Of a DNA stretch of 64,000 nt, positions 27,457-36,485 are shown one piece after another (position 1 is the first letter of the stretch; each line of letters starts with the position of its first letter). The DNA is from Marinoscillum luteum (lineage in GTDB: Bacteria > Bacteroidota > Bacteroidia > Cytophagales > Cyclobacteriaceae), in the NCBI RefSeq assembly GCF_044005705.1, contig NZ_JBIPKE010000017.1:434001-498000 (forward strand). The letters run 5' to 3'. The translations under genes were made by a program, and so were the position numbers. Below the pieces are notes generated by a model. That model did not search any database. It worked only from the letters and a program-made list of their open reading frames with translations, and was not told where the DNA came from.

Positions 27457-28463
27457 CACCAGCGAATCAAAGCAGAAGCCCAGGTAAATCCACTTCCAAA
27501 TGCTGCCAGACACACCAGGTCTCCGGGCTTGATCTTTCCTTCCAAATGCGCTTCACTTAAGGCTATGGGAATGGAGGCCGCTGTGGTGTTGCCATAGCGC
27601 ATGATGTTGTTATAGACATTGTCATCTCCCAGGCCCATCTTTTTCTGGATGAACTGGCTGATGCGCAGGTTGGCCTGATGAGGAATGAGCATGTCTATAT
27701 CGGAAGCCTGAAAACCATTGGTCATCAGCGCCTCTTGGATTACTTCGCTGAAACGGGTCACCGCATGTTTAAAGACAAAGTTGCCATTCATGTAAGGGTA
27801 GTAGCTGGTGTCTTCAGGGTCATTTTCAGTCATGATTTTATCTACCCACCGGTTAGTGGCGGGCCCGATCAGTGCCAGTTCTTTGGCGTGTTTCCCTTCT
27901 GAGTGGAGGTGGGTGGAGAGGATACCTTTGGTGGTATCTTCTGACCTGGACAGTACCACAGCACCTGCTCCATCGCCAAAGATCACGGTTACTCCCCGTC
28001 CCCGGGTTGATTTCTCAAGTCCACCTGAATGATATTCACTTCCGATCACGAGCACATTTTTGTACATACCCGTTTTCACAAACTGATCTGCCACTGAAAG
28101 TCCATAGATGAATCCGCTACACTGGTTTCGCACATCCAGTGCCCCGATTTCTCTGATGCCCAGGAGCTCCTGTACCTGTACACCCGGCCCCGGGAAATAG
28201 TAGTCTGGGCTCAGGGTAGCAAATACAATGAAGTCTATGTCATCTGGGGTAAGCCCCGCATTTTCAATGGCTATTTTGGCGGCTTTGGTCCCCATGGTAG
28301 AGGGCATGTCGTCCGTTGTGGGGTCTATCCATCGCCGTTCTTTGATCCCGGTTCTTTCCTCTATCCACTCGTCAGAGGTTTCCATATATTGTTCCAGGTC
28401 TTTGTTAGTAACTACATTGTCTGGTACGTAGTGGCCTATGCCGGAGATTTTTGAGGTGTACAT
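27456..28463 (-). CDS. 3-oxoacyl-ACP synthase III (FabH-like ketosynthase)
   Basis: The 335-residue thiolase-fold enzyme joins acyl-CoA with malonyl-ACP. The catalytic triad is visible: cysteine C115 in DVRNQCSGFIYG, histidine H262 in IPHQANLRISQ and asparagine N292 in RYGNTTAASIP. The N-terminus ISGIGHYVPDNVVTN is standard. It groups with FabH-like paralogues found in Bacteroidota rather than a clear housekeeping fabH, since no plsX, rpmF or other fab genes are here. It may start a special lipid, but its partners are two genes of unknown role. Confidence 0.9.
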   Translation of the reverse strand: MYTSKISGIGHYVPDNVVTNKDLEQYMETSDEWIEERTGIKERRWIDPTTDDMPSTMGTKAAKIAIENAGLTPDDIDFIVFATLSPDYYFPGPGVQVQELLGIREIGALDVRNQCSGFIYGLSVADQFVKTGMYKNVLVIGSEYHSGGLEKSTRGRGVTVIFGDGAGAVVLSRSEDTTKGILSTHLHSEGKHAKELALIGPATNRWVDKIMTENDPEDTSYYPYMNGNFVFKHAVTRFSEVIQEALMTNGFQASDIDMLIPHQANLRISQFIQKKMGLGDDNVYNNIMRYGNTTAASIPIALSEAHLEGKIKPGDLVCLAAFGSGFTWASALIRW

Positions 28464-28570
28464 GCCGTAGGGTTTTTATGGGGTTAATGATTTCAACTGT
28501 TTTCAAAAATAGAGCTAAAAGGACATATTTCCCCTAGATATCCCAACCTAAATGCGGTATTGTTTGCTCC

Positions 28571-30094
28571 TTATTTCACTGAAAAATCCTTGACATGTGT
28601 GGTAGGCTCGCCGGAGGTGTCGTGAATTTCAAACTTTTCTTCCATGAGAATTTTTCCATTCTGGATAATTTCCACTTTGAATGTTTCGTCTCCGATAATT
28701 CTCGTACTGTACCTTCCTGTTTGGTCTATGGGAGAACTGAAATATTCGTCGAGGTATTGATAGGGGCGAAAGCGAATTTCGGCGTTGGTCAGGGCCGTAC
28801 CCCTGGTCTCGTCATAAATCCGACCCTCTATTTTTACTTTTTGCACCTCCCAGAAGAAATATATGTCAAACCCACCTTTTGAATGCAGTCGGTCGGAGAC
28901 AAAGTATCCGGAGGTCTGATTGTCATTCATTTTGAAGTGAAGCTCATCATTTGGAGAATTGATGGGCCAGCCCATGTTCTCGGGCTCTGACCATGAGAAG
29001 GAGGACGGGTCGTAGTAGCTCACGTAGATGTCATATCCTCCTATTCCACCGGGTCTGTTGGAGCTAAAGTATAAGGTTTTTTCGTCGGGAGACAGGTAAG
29101 GACTGTCTTCATTGTAATCTGAGTTGATACTGGTAGAGAAGGGGGCAGGTTTGCTCCACTTGCCATTGGCCGGATCCCTGAAGGACTCATAAATATCCAG
29201 GCCATCGGTGTCTTCATCTGAGGCGAAAATGATACGATCTTCGTGTTCGTTGATGAAAAAGTGCGATGCCAGGTGATTATTGGAGATGCGGGCGTCAAAC
29301 TCCACCGGAGTGGTCCAGCTGCTGCCGGAGGGTTGGCTGTAAAATAGATCACCACCGTTTTCTTCGCGGAAGAGGAAGAGTTTCCCATCGTCATTTATCA
29401 CCTCTATGTTCGCATTTTTACGGGTGAAAGTGCCCAGATTTTTAACCTCCTGTATTGGCTCCCAGCCGTTGGGTCCACTTTTGGTGTAGTAGATGGCGAA
29501 TGGCTTTTCGCCACTGCCCTTCCTGTCAGAAGCAAAAAGTAATTCATTTTCACCCTCAAAGTACACGGGGGTCAGTTCTGAAGAAGACGAGTTCACTGGG
29601 CTTTCCAGCTGATGAATTTCGTAGTTGTCAGGATTGTTGAAGAATTCTTTTAGTTGGGTGCTGTGCTCCACCATTTCCAGTGATTCTTCCTCGGCATTTC
29701 CAGCGTAGGCTATTTTCTGGTGAAATTTTTCAAAAGCTGAAACGGCTTCACTGATTTGGTATCGTCTGGTATAGATCTGACCCAGCCAGTAGTAGTAGTG
29801 ATCGTCGGAGCTACCATAGGAGCTTTCAAAACTCAATATTTTGGTTAGCGACTTGTCATCACCCTCAGGGCTGAGGAGTGTGGCAATCTCCATTTTATAC
29901 TCCAGGTCCTGATATTTCGGATCGATTGCTGCAGTTTCTTTAAAGTACCCGAGAGCTAGCGGATACCGGTGTTCTCCCAGGCTTTCCAGCCCTTTTTCGT
30001 AGCTTTTTGCTTCCTTTTGAGCAAATGAGAAAAGGGACAAGAAGACTCCGACTCCAAATAGGAGTGTTCTTGTCAAAGTTGTTTTTGGCGCCAT
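28571..30094 (-). CDS. PD40 beta-propeller protein with TPR, lacking an OmpA domain
   Basis: This 507-residue exported protein (signal about 1-25, ending SFAQ) has TPR-like repeats (about 30-130), a PD40 propeller (LLFASDRKGSGEKPF, RIIFASDEDTDGLDIYESF, TLYFSSNRPGGIGGYDIYV, about 165-410) and a carboxypeptidase-regulatory-like beta domain (VKIEGRIYDETRGTALTNAEIRFRP in part). It is collinear with the next gene upstream, but ends where the partner's OmpA domain would begin. Without OmpA it cannot be held on peptidoglycan in the same way. The pair looks like a duplication. Confidence 0.85.
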   Translation of the reverse strand: MAPKTTLTRTLLFGVGVFLSLFSFAQKEAKSYEKGLESLGEHRYPLALGYFKETAAIDPKYQDLEYKMEIATLLSPEGDDKSLTKILSFESSYGSSDDHYYYWLGQIYTRRYQISEAVSAFEKFHQKIAYAGNAEEESLEMVEHSTQLKEFFNNPDNYEIHQLESPVNSSSSELTPVYFEGENELLFASDRKGSGEKPFAIYYTKSGPNGWEPIQEVKNLGTFTRKNANIEVINDDGKLFLFREENGGDLFYSQPSGSSWTTPVEFDARISNNHLASHFFINEHEDRIIFASDEDTDGLDIYESFRDPANGKWSKPAPFSTSINSDYNEDSPYLSPDEKTLYFSSNRPGGIGGYDIYVSYYDPSSFSWSEPENMGWPINSPNDELHFKMNDNQTSGYFVSDRLHSKGGFDIYFFWEVQKVKIEGRIYDETRGTALTNAEIRFRPYQYLDEYFSSPIDQTGRYSTRIIGDETFKVEIIQNGKILMEEKFEIHDTSGEPTTHVKDFSVK

Positions 30095-30175
30095 TTTGAA
30101 TGAAAATTAACTTTGCACCTCAAGTTATTTAAAAAATTGACGTATCGGGATGCAGCTGTGGCGAAATTTTTACGC

Positions 30176-32158
30176 TTACTGTAGCACTCGGAATTCTATG
30201 CGTCGGTTCAATGCCCTGCCATCCACCTCATCATCATTGGACGCCATGGGCCGGCTTTCACCATACCCTGTCGTGGCAATTCGCGATGGATCTATGCCCT
30301 TTTCTACCAACCAGGTTTTTACAGATTCGGCCCTTCTTTGGGAAACGATAAGATTTGCCTGTTTGGAGCCTATGTTATCGGTATGCCCAGAGACCTCAAT
30401 CCGGATCTTCGGATTAGTTGTTAAGAATGTCAGCAACTGGTTCAATATGGGATCAGATTCCTTACGGAGCTGACTGGTGCCAAACTCAAAATAAACATTT
30501 CTCAGGGTCGTGTTTTGATGGTCACTGGTGTTTTCACTGGTGATCTCCTGAGTTTGTTCAGTATCCTGATTTTCTTCGGGTGACTGGTTAAACCGAGCCT
30601 CCAGTGCTGCTCTTTGTTCAGCTTCGAGCTCGGGTGGAAGCAGATAAAAATCTTTGAAGTGTATCACATTGTCACCTTCGGCGCCATCGACGGTAAAAAT
30701 TTGATTCATGAGGGTATCAAAACCCTGAAGTACTTCTACCCTAAAGCTCTCATTGGCAATGATGTTGGTTTTGTACCTCCCGGAGGAGTCAAGCTTTGAC
30801 CGGAAGTATTCGTCCAGATACTGAGCAGGGTGAAAGCGGATTTCGCCATGAGTGACAGGCTCCTGGGAGATGCCATCTATCACACGCCCTTCTATAGTGG
30901 TCTTCTGTATTTTCCAGAAAAAGTAGATATCATAATCCCCAATAGAGTGTATTCTATTGGAAGAAAAATAACCGGAATTGAGGTCGGGGTTAATTTTAAA
31001 ATTGACCTCATCATCAGGGGAGTTGATGGGCCAGCCCATGTTCACCGGATCCGACCATTGGCGGGTTTCCGGATCCAACTCAGAGACATACAGATCATAC
31101 CCTCCCACGCCATTGGGTCGGTCTGATGAGAAATAGAATTTGGTTTCATCTTCTGATAGAAAGGGACTGTCTTCGTTGGCTGTGGAGTTGAGGTTGGTAG
31201 CAAAAGGGTGCGGTTTTTCCCACTTGCCCGTTTCGGCATCCTTGAAGGACTCCATCAGGTCCAGGCCATTCTTCTTGTTTTTGGAGGCGAAAATGATTCT
31301 GTCCTCGTGTTCATTGATGTAAAAATGTGAACCAAGTTTGGTGGAAGTGATTTTACTATCGAATTCCACGGGCTTGGTCCATCCACTGGCCGTCAGCTCA
31401 CTGTAAAAAAGATCACCTTTTTTGGCGTTGAAATGAAAGAGTTTACCATCGTTGTTCACGACTTCCACATTCGTCATTTCCCTTTTGAAAGAGCCTAACA
31501 CAGAGATTTCTGTGGGAGCATTCCACCCCATGTCACCACTCGTTGCCTGGTAAATGATAAAGTCATCCTGATCAGGATTGACTCTGTTGGAAGCGAAAAG
31601 TAGCTCGTCTTTTTCTTCAAAATATACCGGGCTTAGTTCGGCATATTCAGTATTGATTGGTTTGCCGAGCTGGTGTACCTCATAGTTATCAGGGTTATCA
31701 AAAAATGCAATCAACCTTTCGGTTTGAGCGATGAAATCCTTCGTTTCCATCACGATTTCCTCGCTTTTATAGGCTTTCTGCTTCAGAAATTTTTGCCATG
31801 ATTCTACGGCCTCCGGGAACATGTATCGGTTAGCAAAGACACGTCCCATCCAGTAATGGTAGAACTTGTCAGTTTTTTGCTTGATCTCACTGTATTTGAT
31901 AATGGCATCCAGAGGTCGTTCGCGGTATGCTTTTTGCGTGAGCAGGCTCAGTTCTAGTCGGTAGTCTGAGTCTTTGTAGGACTTTCCGGAGGCGGAAATT
32001 TCCTGAAAAAAGTAGGCTGCTGCCGGAAAATCTTCATCATAGAAGGCATAGAGCCCTTTGTTGTAGAGTTTTTTTTCCTTCTGTGCGTGGACACAAGAAA
32101 GGGTCAAGAAAGTGGCAAACAGGCATAATGTGACTCCCTTTTTAAGTGATATTCTCAT
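30176..32158 (-). CDS. PorE-like outer membrane protein: TPR, PD40, CRD, OmpA
   Basis: This 660-residue protein has a signal peptide, TPR-like repeats (about 30-140), a PD40 propeller (LLFASNRVNPDQDDF, RIIFASKNKKNGLDLMESF, KFYFSSDRPNGVGGYDLYV), a carboxypeptidase-regulatory-like domain (TTIEGRVIDGISQEP) and a C-terminal OmpA domain with IRIEVSGHTDNIGS and RRAESVKTWLVEKGI. This order is that of PorE of the T9SS, which links the outer membrane complex to peptidoglycan; related paralogues of other roles exist, so the T9SS role is inferred. It is the upstream member of the pair; the OmpA-less paralogue follows on the same strand. Confidence 0.88.
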   Translation of the reverse strand: MRISLKKGVTLCLFATFLTLSCVHAQKEKKLYNKGLYAFYDEDFPAAAYFFQEISASGKSYKDSDYRLELSLLTQKAYRERPLDAIIKYSEIKQKTDKFYHYWMGRVFANRYMFPEAVESWQKFLKQKAYKSEEIVMETKDFIAQTERLIAFFDNPDNYEVHQLGKPINTEYAELSPVYFEEKDELLFASNRVNPDQDDFIIYQATSGDMGWNAPTEISVLGSFKREMTNVEVVNNDGKLFHFNAKKGDLFYSELTASGWTKPVEFDSKITSTKLGSHFYINEHEDRIIFASKNKKNGLDLMESFKDAETGKWEKPHPFATNLNSTANEDSPFLSEDETKFYFSSDRPNGVGGYDLYVSELDPETRQWSDPVNMGWPINSPDDEVNFKINPDLNSGYFSSNRIHSIGDYDIYFFWKIQKTTIEGRVIDGISQEPVTHGEIRFHPAQYLDEYFRSKLDSSGRYKTNIIANESFRVEVLQGFDTLMNQIFTVDGAEGDNVIHFKDFYLLPPELEAEQRAALEARFNQSPEENQDTEQTQEITSENTSDHQNTTLRNVYFEFGTSQLRKESDPILNQLLTFLTTNPKIRIEVSGHTDNIGSKQANLIVSQRRAESVKTWLVEKGIDPSRIATTGYGESRPMASNDDEVDGRALNRRIEFRVLQ

Positions 32159-32220
32159 ATTTTACTAAGCAAATAAAAAATACTCCGGCGCTGGCTTTGG
32201 GAGGTAATTAATGCAGAAAC

Positions 32221-32919
32221 TTAACTGAACAAGGTATAATTTCCAAACTGATCTGCTGGAGGTGCAGGCTTTACCAGTCCCTCGTCGTTGTTCTTTAAGT
32301 CAGTCAGACGTGGGCTCACAGCGTGCATTTTCAGGCCGCCTGGAGCGATGTTATCGAGTATCTCCCCGAGCTGGCTAAGGTTGGTGTCATCATTCATCCA
32401 ACTCGCAGCTTGTTCGCTATTGAGGATGGCGGGCATGTCTTCCTGATAGTCTTGCAATGGTTCTGAGGAAGGAACCACCAGCATATTAAAGGTGCTGTTC
32501 ACATTGCCCTGAAGGTCATCAAATTCCTCCCAAACTCCCGCTATGGCAAAAGGAAGCTGATACTTATAGTAGCAGAAATAAGGAACCCGTTGCTTTTTGC
32601 TGAGCTGCTTCCAAACGTAAAATCCGTTGACTAAAATAAGGCATCGATCGGCTTGCAGTATCTTTTTGTACGCAGGCCTTTGCAGAGCATTGTCACTGGT
32701 GAGATTGAACAGTCGCGGGCTGATGGATTTATTGTTGGCCATCGTATCAGTGATGCCCCAATGAAAATATTGAATCTGTCCCGGTTTTTTGTTGGTGATT
32801 ACCGGGAGTCTTTGTGCCGGAGCGGCATTGTAGCTTTCCTGGTAAGGATTCTGGTTCTTCACGGAAAACTTTTGCTCAAGCTCCTCTATGGGGCAGAAAA
32901 TGGTATAGCGATCGTACAC
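32221..32919 (-). CDS. SRAP/YedK-family protein with substituted catalytic residues
   Basis: From the GTG at 32919 this is a 232-residue SRAP-fold protein. YNAAPAQRLPVI, RCLILVNGFYVWK, FAIAGVWEEF and the C-terminal HAVSPRLTDLKNNDEGLVKP align with YedK/HMCES. Those proteins crosslink to abasic sites through Cys2. Here residue 2 is Tyr (Y2, in MYDRYTIF where MCGRY is usual), the catalytic Glu of GFYEWK is V102 and the His of IHDR is Q159; only the Asn (N72) remains. A longer start at 32967 (ATG) would bury the N-terminus and supply no Cys2. It lies downstream of the YheT-like gene on the same strand. The crosslink chemistry is probably lost. Confidence 0.8.
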   Translation of the reverse strand: MYDRYTIFCPIEELEQKFSVKNQNPYQESYNAAPAQRLPVITNKKPGQIQYFHWGITDTMANNKSISPRLFNLTSDNALQRPAYKKILQADRCLILVNGFYVWKQLSKKQRVPYFCYYKYQLPFAIAGVWEEFDDLQGNVNSTFNMLVVPSSEPLQDYQEDMPAILNSEQAASWMNDDTNLSQLGEILDNIAPGGLKMHAVSPRLTDLKNNDEGLVKPAPPADQFGNYTLFS

Positions 32920-32951
32920 AGACGGAAAGATAGCATGCTTTGGACGCAAAT

Positions 32952-33908
32952 CTAATGATGCTGGCAAAATTCAAGGGCACGCCACTCAGACCAGAAGTAG
33001 GGTTGACTGCTTTTTTGATAGAAGCCGACATGACCGCCATGTTTGGTGGTTTCCAGATGTACCAGTGGGAGGTCGGCGGTCAGCTCGTGATCCACGCTTT
33101 CCTGGCTGAGCAGGGGGTCATTGATGGAGTTGAGAATGAGCGTTGGTACTTTGATGCCCTTGAGGAAATATTTGGCGCTGCACTGGCGGTAATAGTCCGT
33201 GGCATCCTGGAAGCCGTGGAGCGGAGCAGTGTAGTGATCGTCAAAGTCTCTGAGGGTTTTTACCCGCCTCAGCTTTTCCACATCGATTTGATCGGGCATC
33301 AAAAAGGCCTTTTCGCGTATTTTCTTTTTGAGGTTTCGGAGAAAGCGCTTTTCATAAATGAGCCCATTGGCAGTATGCAGTTTGTCAACCCCCGCATCCA
33401 GGTCCAGGGGAGCAGAGATGGCTACACCACGCCTGACCTGTGGATAGCGAGCGGCCTCACCGAGGTATTTGAGGGTCAGGTTGCCACCCAGGCTAAAGCC
33501 CACCAGACTAATATCCTCATAATCGGGTAGGGCGGCTTGTACCACGCTATCCAGGTCTTCTGTGGCTCCGCTATGGTAAAAGCGGGCGGTTCGGTTCATT
33601 TCGCCACTACATCCCCGGAAGTTCCAGGTGAGCACATCATAGCCGTTTTCATAGAAGCACTTGGCCATTCCCAGCATATAGGGCCTGTCGGAGCTGCCTT
33701 CTAGCCCATGCTGGATAATAACCAGTCGGGAGCAACCCTGCTTTCGCCAGTCCAGGTCCAGAAAGTCACCATCGGGAGTATCCACTCTTTGATGGGTCGC
33801 CGGAGCCACTTTTTTTACTTTTCTGAAAAGCGCCGGATAGATGGTTTCCAGGTGCGAAGAGAAGAATCGTTTGGGCCGGGTATAGTCAAAGTTGTCTTTC
33901 GCTGGCAT
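32952..33908 (-). CDS. YheT-like alpha/beta hydrolase
   Basis: The 318-residue protein matches the YheT/AB-hydrolase-4 family: N-terminal SSHLETIYPALFRKV, IIQHGLEGSSDRPYML, TWNFRGCSGEMNRTARFYHSG, and the nucleophile serine in LVGFSLGGNLTLKYLGE. A likely catalytic aspartate lies in NSINDPLLS and the histidine in TKHGGHVGFY. It is probably a cytoplasmic esterase of unknown substrate. It is divergent from pdhC and precedes the SRAP gene on the same strand by 32 bases. Confidence 0.9.
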   Translation of the reverse strand: MPAKDNFDYTRPKRFFSSHLETIYPALFRKVKKVAPATHQRVDTPDGDFLDLDWRKQGCSRLVIIQHGLEGSSDRPYMLGMAKCFYENGYDVLTWNFRGCSGEMNRTARFYHSGATEDLDSVVQAALPDYEDISLVGFSLGGNLTLKYLGEAARYPQVRRGVAISAPLDLDAGVDKLHTANGLIYEKRFLRNLKKKIREKAFLMPDQIDVEKLRRVKTLRDFDDHYTAPLHGFQDATDYYRQCSAKYFLKGIKVPTLILNSINDPLLSQESVDHELTADLPLVHLETTKHGGHVGFYQKSSQPYFWSEWRALEFCQHH

Positions 33909-33980
33909 TTGAAATTTTTAAAAAAAGAAGTCCCTATTTTTCCAATTTGTTATAATATCCAAATTAAAGGATTAAAGATG

Positions 33981-34010
33981 TTGGAGAAAAACCGACATGG
34001 ATTAACTTTG
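33981..34010 (+). promoter_or_regulatory. Bacteroidota-type promoter of the pyruvate dehydrogenase E2 gene
   Basis: TTG at 33981-33983 and TAACTTTG at 34003-34010 match the -33 and -7 elements of the Bacteroidota consensus with exactly 19 bases between them. The start codon of the E2 gene is 35 bases further on. Confidence 0.75.
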
Positions 34011-34045
34011 GAATTGTTTGATAAGATATAAATAATGCGGATAAA

Positions 34046-35683
34046 ATGGCTGAAGTAATCAGAATGCCAAAGATGAGTGACACCATGGAAGAGGGCGTCA
34101 TCGCATCATGGATAAAAAAAGAGGGTGATGAAGTGTCTTCTGGGGATGTGCTGGCAGAAGTGGAGACCGATAAGGCCACTATGGAGTTGGAGTCCTATCA
34201 GGATGGAGTGCTTTTATACATAGGCATAAAGGAGCAGGAATCAGTGGCTGTGGATGGTGTGATTGCCATCATCGGCGAGAAAGGTGAAGATATCTCCGGT
34301 TTGCTCAAGGACATTGAAAGTGGTGGATCCAATGGAGCTTCTGAAAAGAAGGAGGAAGCTGCAGACGCACCAGCCCCGGCAAAGGCGGAGGCAGTGGATA
34401 CTTCTGGGATTAAGGCTACAGTGATCCGCATGCCGAAGATGAGTGATACCATGGAAGAGGGTGTAATCTCTGCCTGGATCAAGAAAGAAGGTGATCAAGT
34501 AGAGGCAGGTGATGTGCTGGCTGAGGTGGAAACCGACAAAGCCACCATGGAACTGGAGGCTTATGAGGACGGAACTCTCCTTCATATAGCAATAGAAGAT
34601 GGCGGATCTGTGCCGATCGATGGTGTGATTGCCATCATAGGAGAGGCAGGTGCCGACTGGAAAACACTATTGAAAGCTGAAGCAGCTGGTGGAGCCGCTC
34701 CAGCCAAAACAGAAGATAAACCAAAGGAAGAAAGTGTATCAGCCGCCAGCGCTGCGCCTGAGGCCAAAGCTGTGGCAGATACGCCATCCAGCTCCAGCAA
34801 TGGAAGACTGAAAGCATCTCCTTTGGCAAAGAAAATAGCCCAGGAAAAAGGATATGATCTTGGCCAGATTGCCGGATCAGGTGACGGTGGCAGGATTGTG
34901 AAGAAGGATGTGGAGGACTTTAAGCCTTCGCAGGCAGCTCCCAAGGCGGAAGCAAAGGCAGCAGAAGCCCCGGCATTCAGTATTCCATCTGTAGTGGGTG
35001 AAGAACACTCGGTAGATGTGAAAGTGACTCAGATGCGCAAGACCATCGCGAAGCGATTGTCTGAAAGCAAATTCACGGCGCCACACTTCTACATCACCAT
35101 GGAGATCAACATGGACAAGGCGATTGCGGCACGAGCCAGCATGAACGAGATGTCCCCGGTGAAGCTCTCCTTCAACGATATGGTGGTGAAGGCCACTGCT
35201 GCGGCATTGCGTCAGCATCCTGATGTGAATGTGAGCTGGAACGGAGATGTGATGAAGAAGCATTCTCACATCCATATAGGTGTGGCCATGGCCCTGCCAG
35301 AGGGATTGATCGTGCCGGTGATTCGCTTTGCGGATAACAAGTCTCTTTCGCACATTTCTGCAGAAGTGAAAGACTTTAGCCAGAAGGCAAAAAACAAACA
35401 ACTGACTCCAGACGACTACACGGGCAATACATTTACTATTTCCAATCTTGGAATGTTCGGTGTAGAGGACTTTACTGCGATTGTCAACCCACCAGATGCT
35501 TGTATCCTGGCTGTGGGAGGTATCAAGGAGACCGTGATAGTGAAGAATGGCGAGATGAAGCCTGGCAACGTGATGAAAGTGACCCTTTCGTGCGACCACA
35601 GAGCTGTGGATGGAGCCGTAGGTGCGGCCTTCCTCAAAACACTCAAAGGACTGCTGGAAGACCCTGTGAGAATTTTGATTTAA
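34046..35683 (+). CDS. pdhC: Pyruvate dehydrogenase complex E2, dihydrolipoyl acetyltransferase
   Basis: The 545-residue protein carries two lipoyl domains (about 3-76 and 128-200), each with the lipoylated lysine in VETDKATMELE. Ala/Pro-rich linkers lead to an E3-binding domain (about 253-290, ASPLAKKIAQEKGYDLGQI) and a catalytic domain with the histidine/aspartate motif DHRAVDG near the end. It transfers acetyl groups to CoA in the pyruvate dehydrogenase complex. E1 and E3 are not in the window. The two lipoyl domains are highly similar at the DNA level, a mark of internal duplication. A branched-chain E2 is less likely. Confidence 0.93.
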   Translation: MAEVIRMPKMSDTMEEGVIASWIKKEGDEVSSGDVLAEVETDKATMELESYQDGVLLYIGIKEQESVAVDGVIAIIGEKGEDISGLLKDIESGGSNGASEKKEEAADAPAPAKAEAVDTSGIKATVIRMPKMSDTMEEGVISAWIKKEGDQVEAGDVLAEVETDKATMELEAYEDGTLLHIAIEDGGSVPIDGVIAIIGEAGADWKTLLKAEAAGGAAPAKTEDKPKEESVSAASAAPEAKAVADTPSSSSNGRLKASPLAKKIAQEKGYDLGQIAGSGDGGRIVKKDVEDFKPSQAAPKAEAKAAEAPAFSIPSVVGEEHSVDVKVTQMRKTIAKRLSESKFTAPHFYITMEINMDKAIAARASMNEMSPVKLSFNDMVVKATAAALRQHPDVNVSWNGDVMKKHSHIHIGVAMALPEGLIVPVIRFADNKSLSHISAEVKDFSQKAKNKQLTPDDYTGNTFTISNLGMFGVEDFTAIVNPPDACILAVGGIKETVIVKNGEMKPGNVMKVTLSCDHRAVDGAVGAAFLKTLKGLLEDPVRILI

Positions 35684-35708
35684 GGAATCAGACAAACCAT
35701 ATAAAGAG

Positions 35709-35739
35709 ATGTCCCGTTATGCAATGACGGGACATTTTT
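35709..35739 (+). terminator. Terminator between pdhC and hslV
   Basis: ATGTCCCGT (35709-35717) pairs with ACGGGACAT (35727-35735), and TTTTT follows directly. It sits 26 bases after the pdhC stop and suggests that hslV is mainly transcribed separately. Confidence 0.85.
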
Positions 35740-35761
35740 ATTATAGAATAAGCGATATAAC

Positions 35762-36307
35762 ATGGGAAAAGTAAAAATAAGATCTACCACGGTGGTGGCC
35801 ATCAAGCACAATGGTCAGGTGGCCATAGGGGCAGATGGCCAGGCCACAATGGGCAACACAGTGGCTAAGAGCAACGTGAAGAAGATTCGCAAACTGCAGG
35901 ATGGTAAGATCATTACTGGTTTTGCAGGGTCTACGGCCGATGCCTTCACCCTACTGGAGCGCCTGGAAGAGAAACTGGCTACCTATACCGGCAATATGAA
36001 ACGTGCCGCGGTGGAGTTGGCCAAAGACTGGCGCACCGACCGCTACCTCAGGAGGTTGGAGGCCATGATGATCGTGGTGGACAAAGGGGAGATACTGGTG
36101 ATCTCCGGCACTGGCGATGTGCTGGAGCCCGATGACGACATAGCTTCTATTGGCTCAGGCAGTATGTATGCCCGTGCTGCGGCTATCGCACTAAAGCGCC
36201 ATGCTCCTGATATGACGGCCGAGGAAATGGTGCGTGAGAGCCTGGGCATTGCCGCAGATATCTGCATTTACACCAACCACAACCTGGTGGTGGAGACGGT
36301 GAAGTAA
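35762..36307 (+). CDS. hslV: ATP-dependent protease peptidase subunit HslV
   Basis: The 181-residue protein is an NTN-hydrolase proteasome-like subunit. After a short N-terminal peptide, the threonine in RSTTVVAIKHNG would become the catalytic N-terminus, and GADGQATMGNTVAKSNVKKIRKL and SIGSGSMYARAAAIAL match HslV. It forms a two-ring chamber that degrades proteins fed by the HslU ATPase. hslU is not adjacent here, unlike in many bacteria, and must lie elsewhere. Length is normal for the phylum. Confidence 0.95.
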   Translation: MGKVKIRSTTVVAIKHNGQVAIGADGQATMGNTVAKSNVKKIRKLQDGKIITGFAGSTADAFTLLERLEEKLATYTGNMKRAAVELAKDWRTDRYLRRLEAMMIVVDKGEILVISGTGDVLEPDDDIASIGSGSMYARAAAIALKRHAPDMTAEEMVRESLGIAADICIYTNHNLVVETVK

Positions 36308-36365
36308 ATATGAGGAAGGGGAGGAGCAGTCTGACGACAGGTTAGGTTGCTTCTTTTTTTAACGC

Positions 36366-36485
36366 TCACCTTTTCTCACTCAGAGGATAAATGCTGGAGG
36401 TTCGTTGAAGCGCATGTTCAAGATGATGAAAGTGCAACTCAGACTCTTTTCTTGCAGCGTTGAATCTCATTTGCCAGTCTTTCAT
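36366..36485 (-). pseudogene. Truncated HEPN-type partner of the nucleotidyltransferase
   Basis: A 39-codon frame begins at an ATG that overlaps the nucleotidyltransferase stop by ATGA. The peptide starts MKDWQMRFNAARKESELHF and ends near TSSIYPLSEKR. The WQ-RF start and the PLSE spacing resemble the first helices of HI0074/HEPN nucleotidyltransferase-substrate-binding proteins, which usually run to about 130 residues. The chain stops just before the conserved core, and no continuation is seen in other frames before hslV ends, so this looks like a decayed partner rather than a complete gene. The family match is by eye and weak. Confidence 0.45.

Noticed and set aside
32940..33530. A 196-codon open frame on the plus strand
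   Set aside because: It is antisense to the YheT-like hydrolase, whose motifs are clear; the plus frame shows no domain.
34877..35695. A 272-codon minus-strand frame
   Set aside because: It mirrors the conserved catalytic domain of the E2 gene and is His-rich by codon shadow only.
36308..36365. A frameshifted continuation of the HEPN remnant
   Set aside because: Reading the other two frames up to the hslV stop gave no segment resembling the HEPN core.
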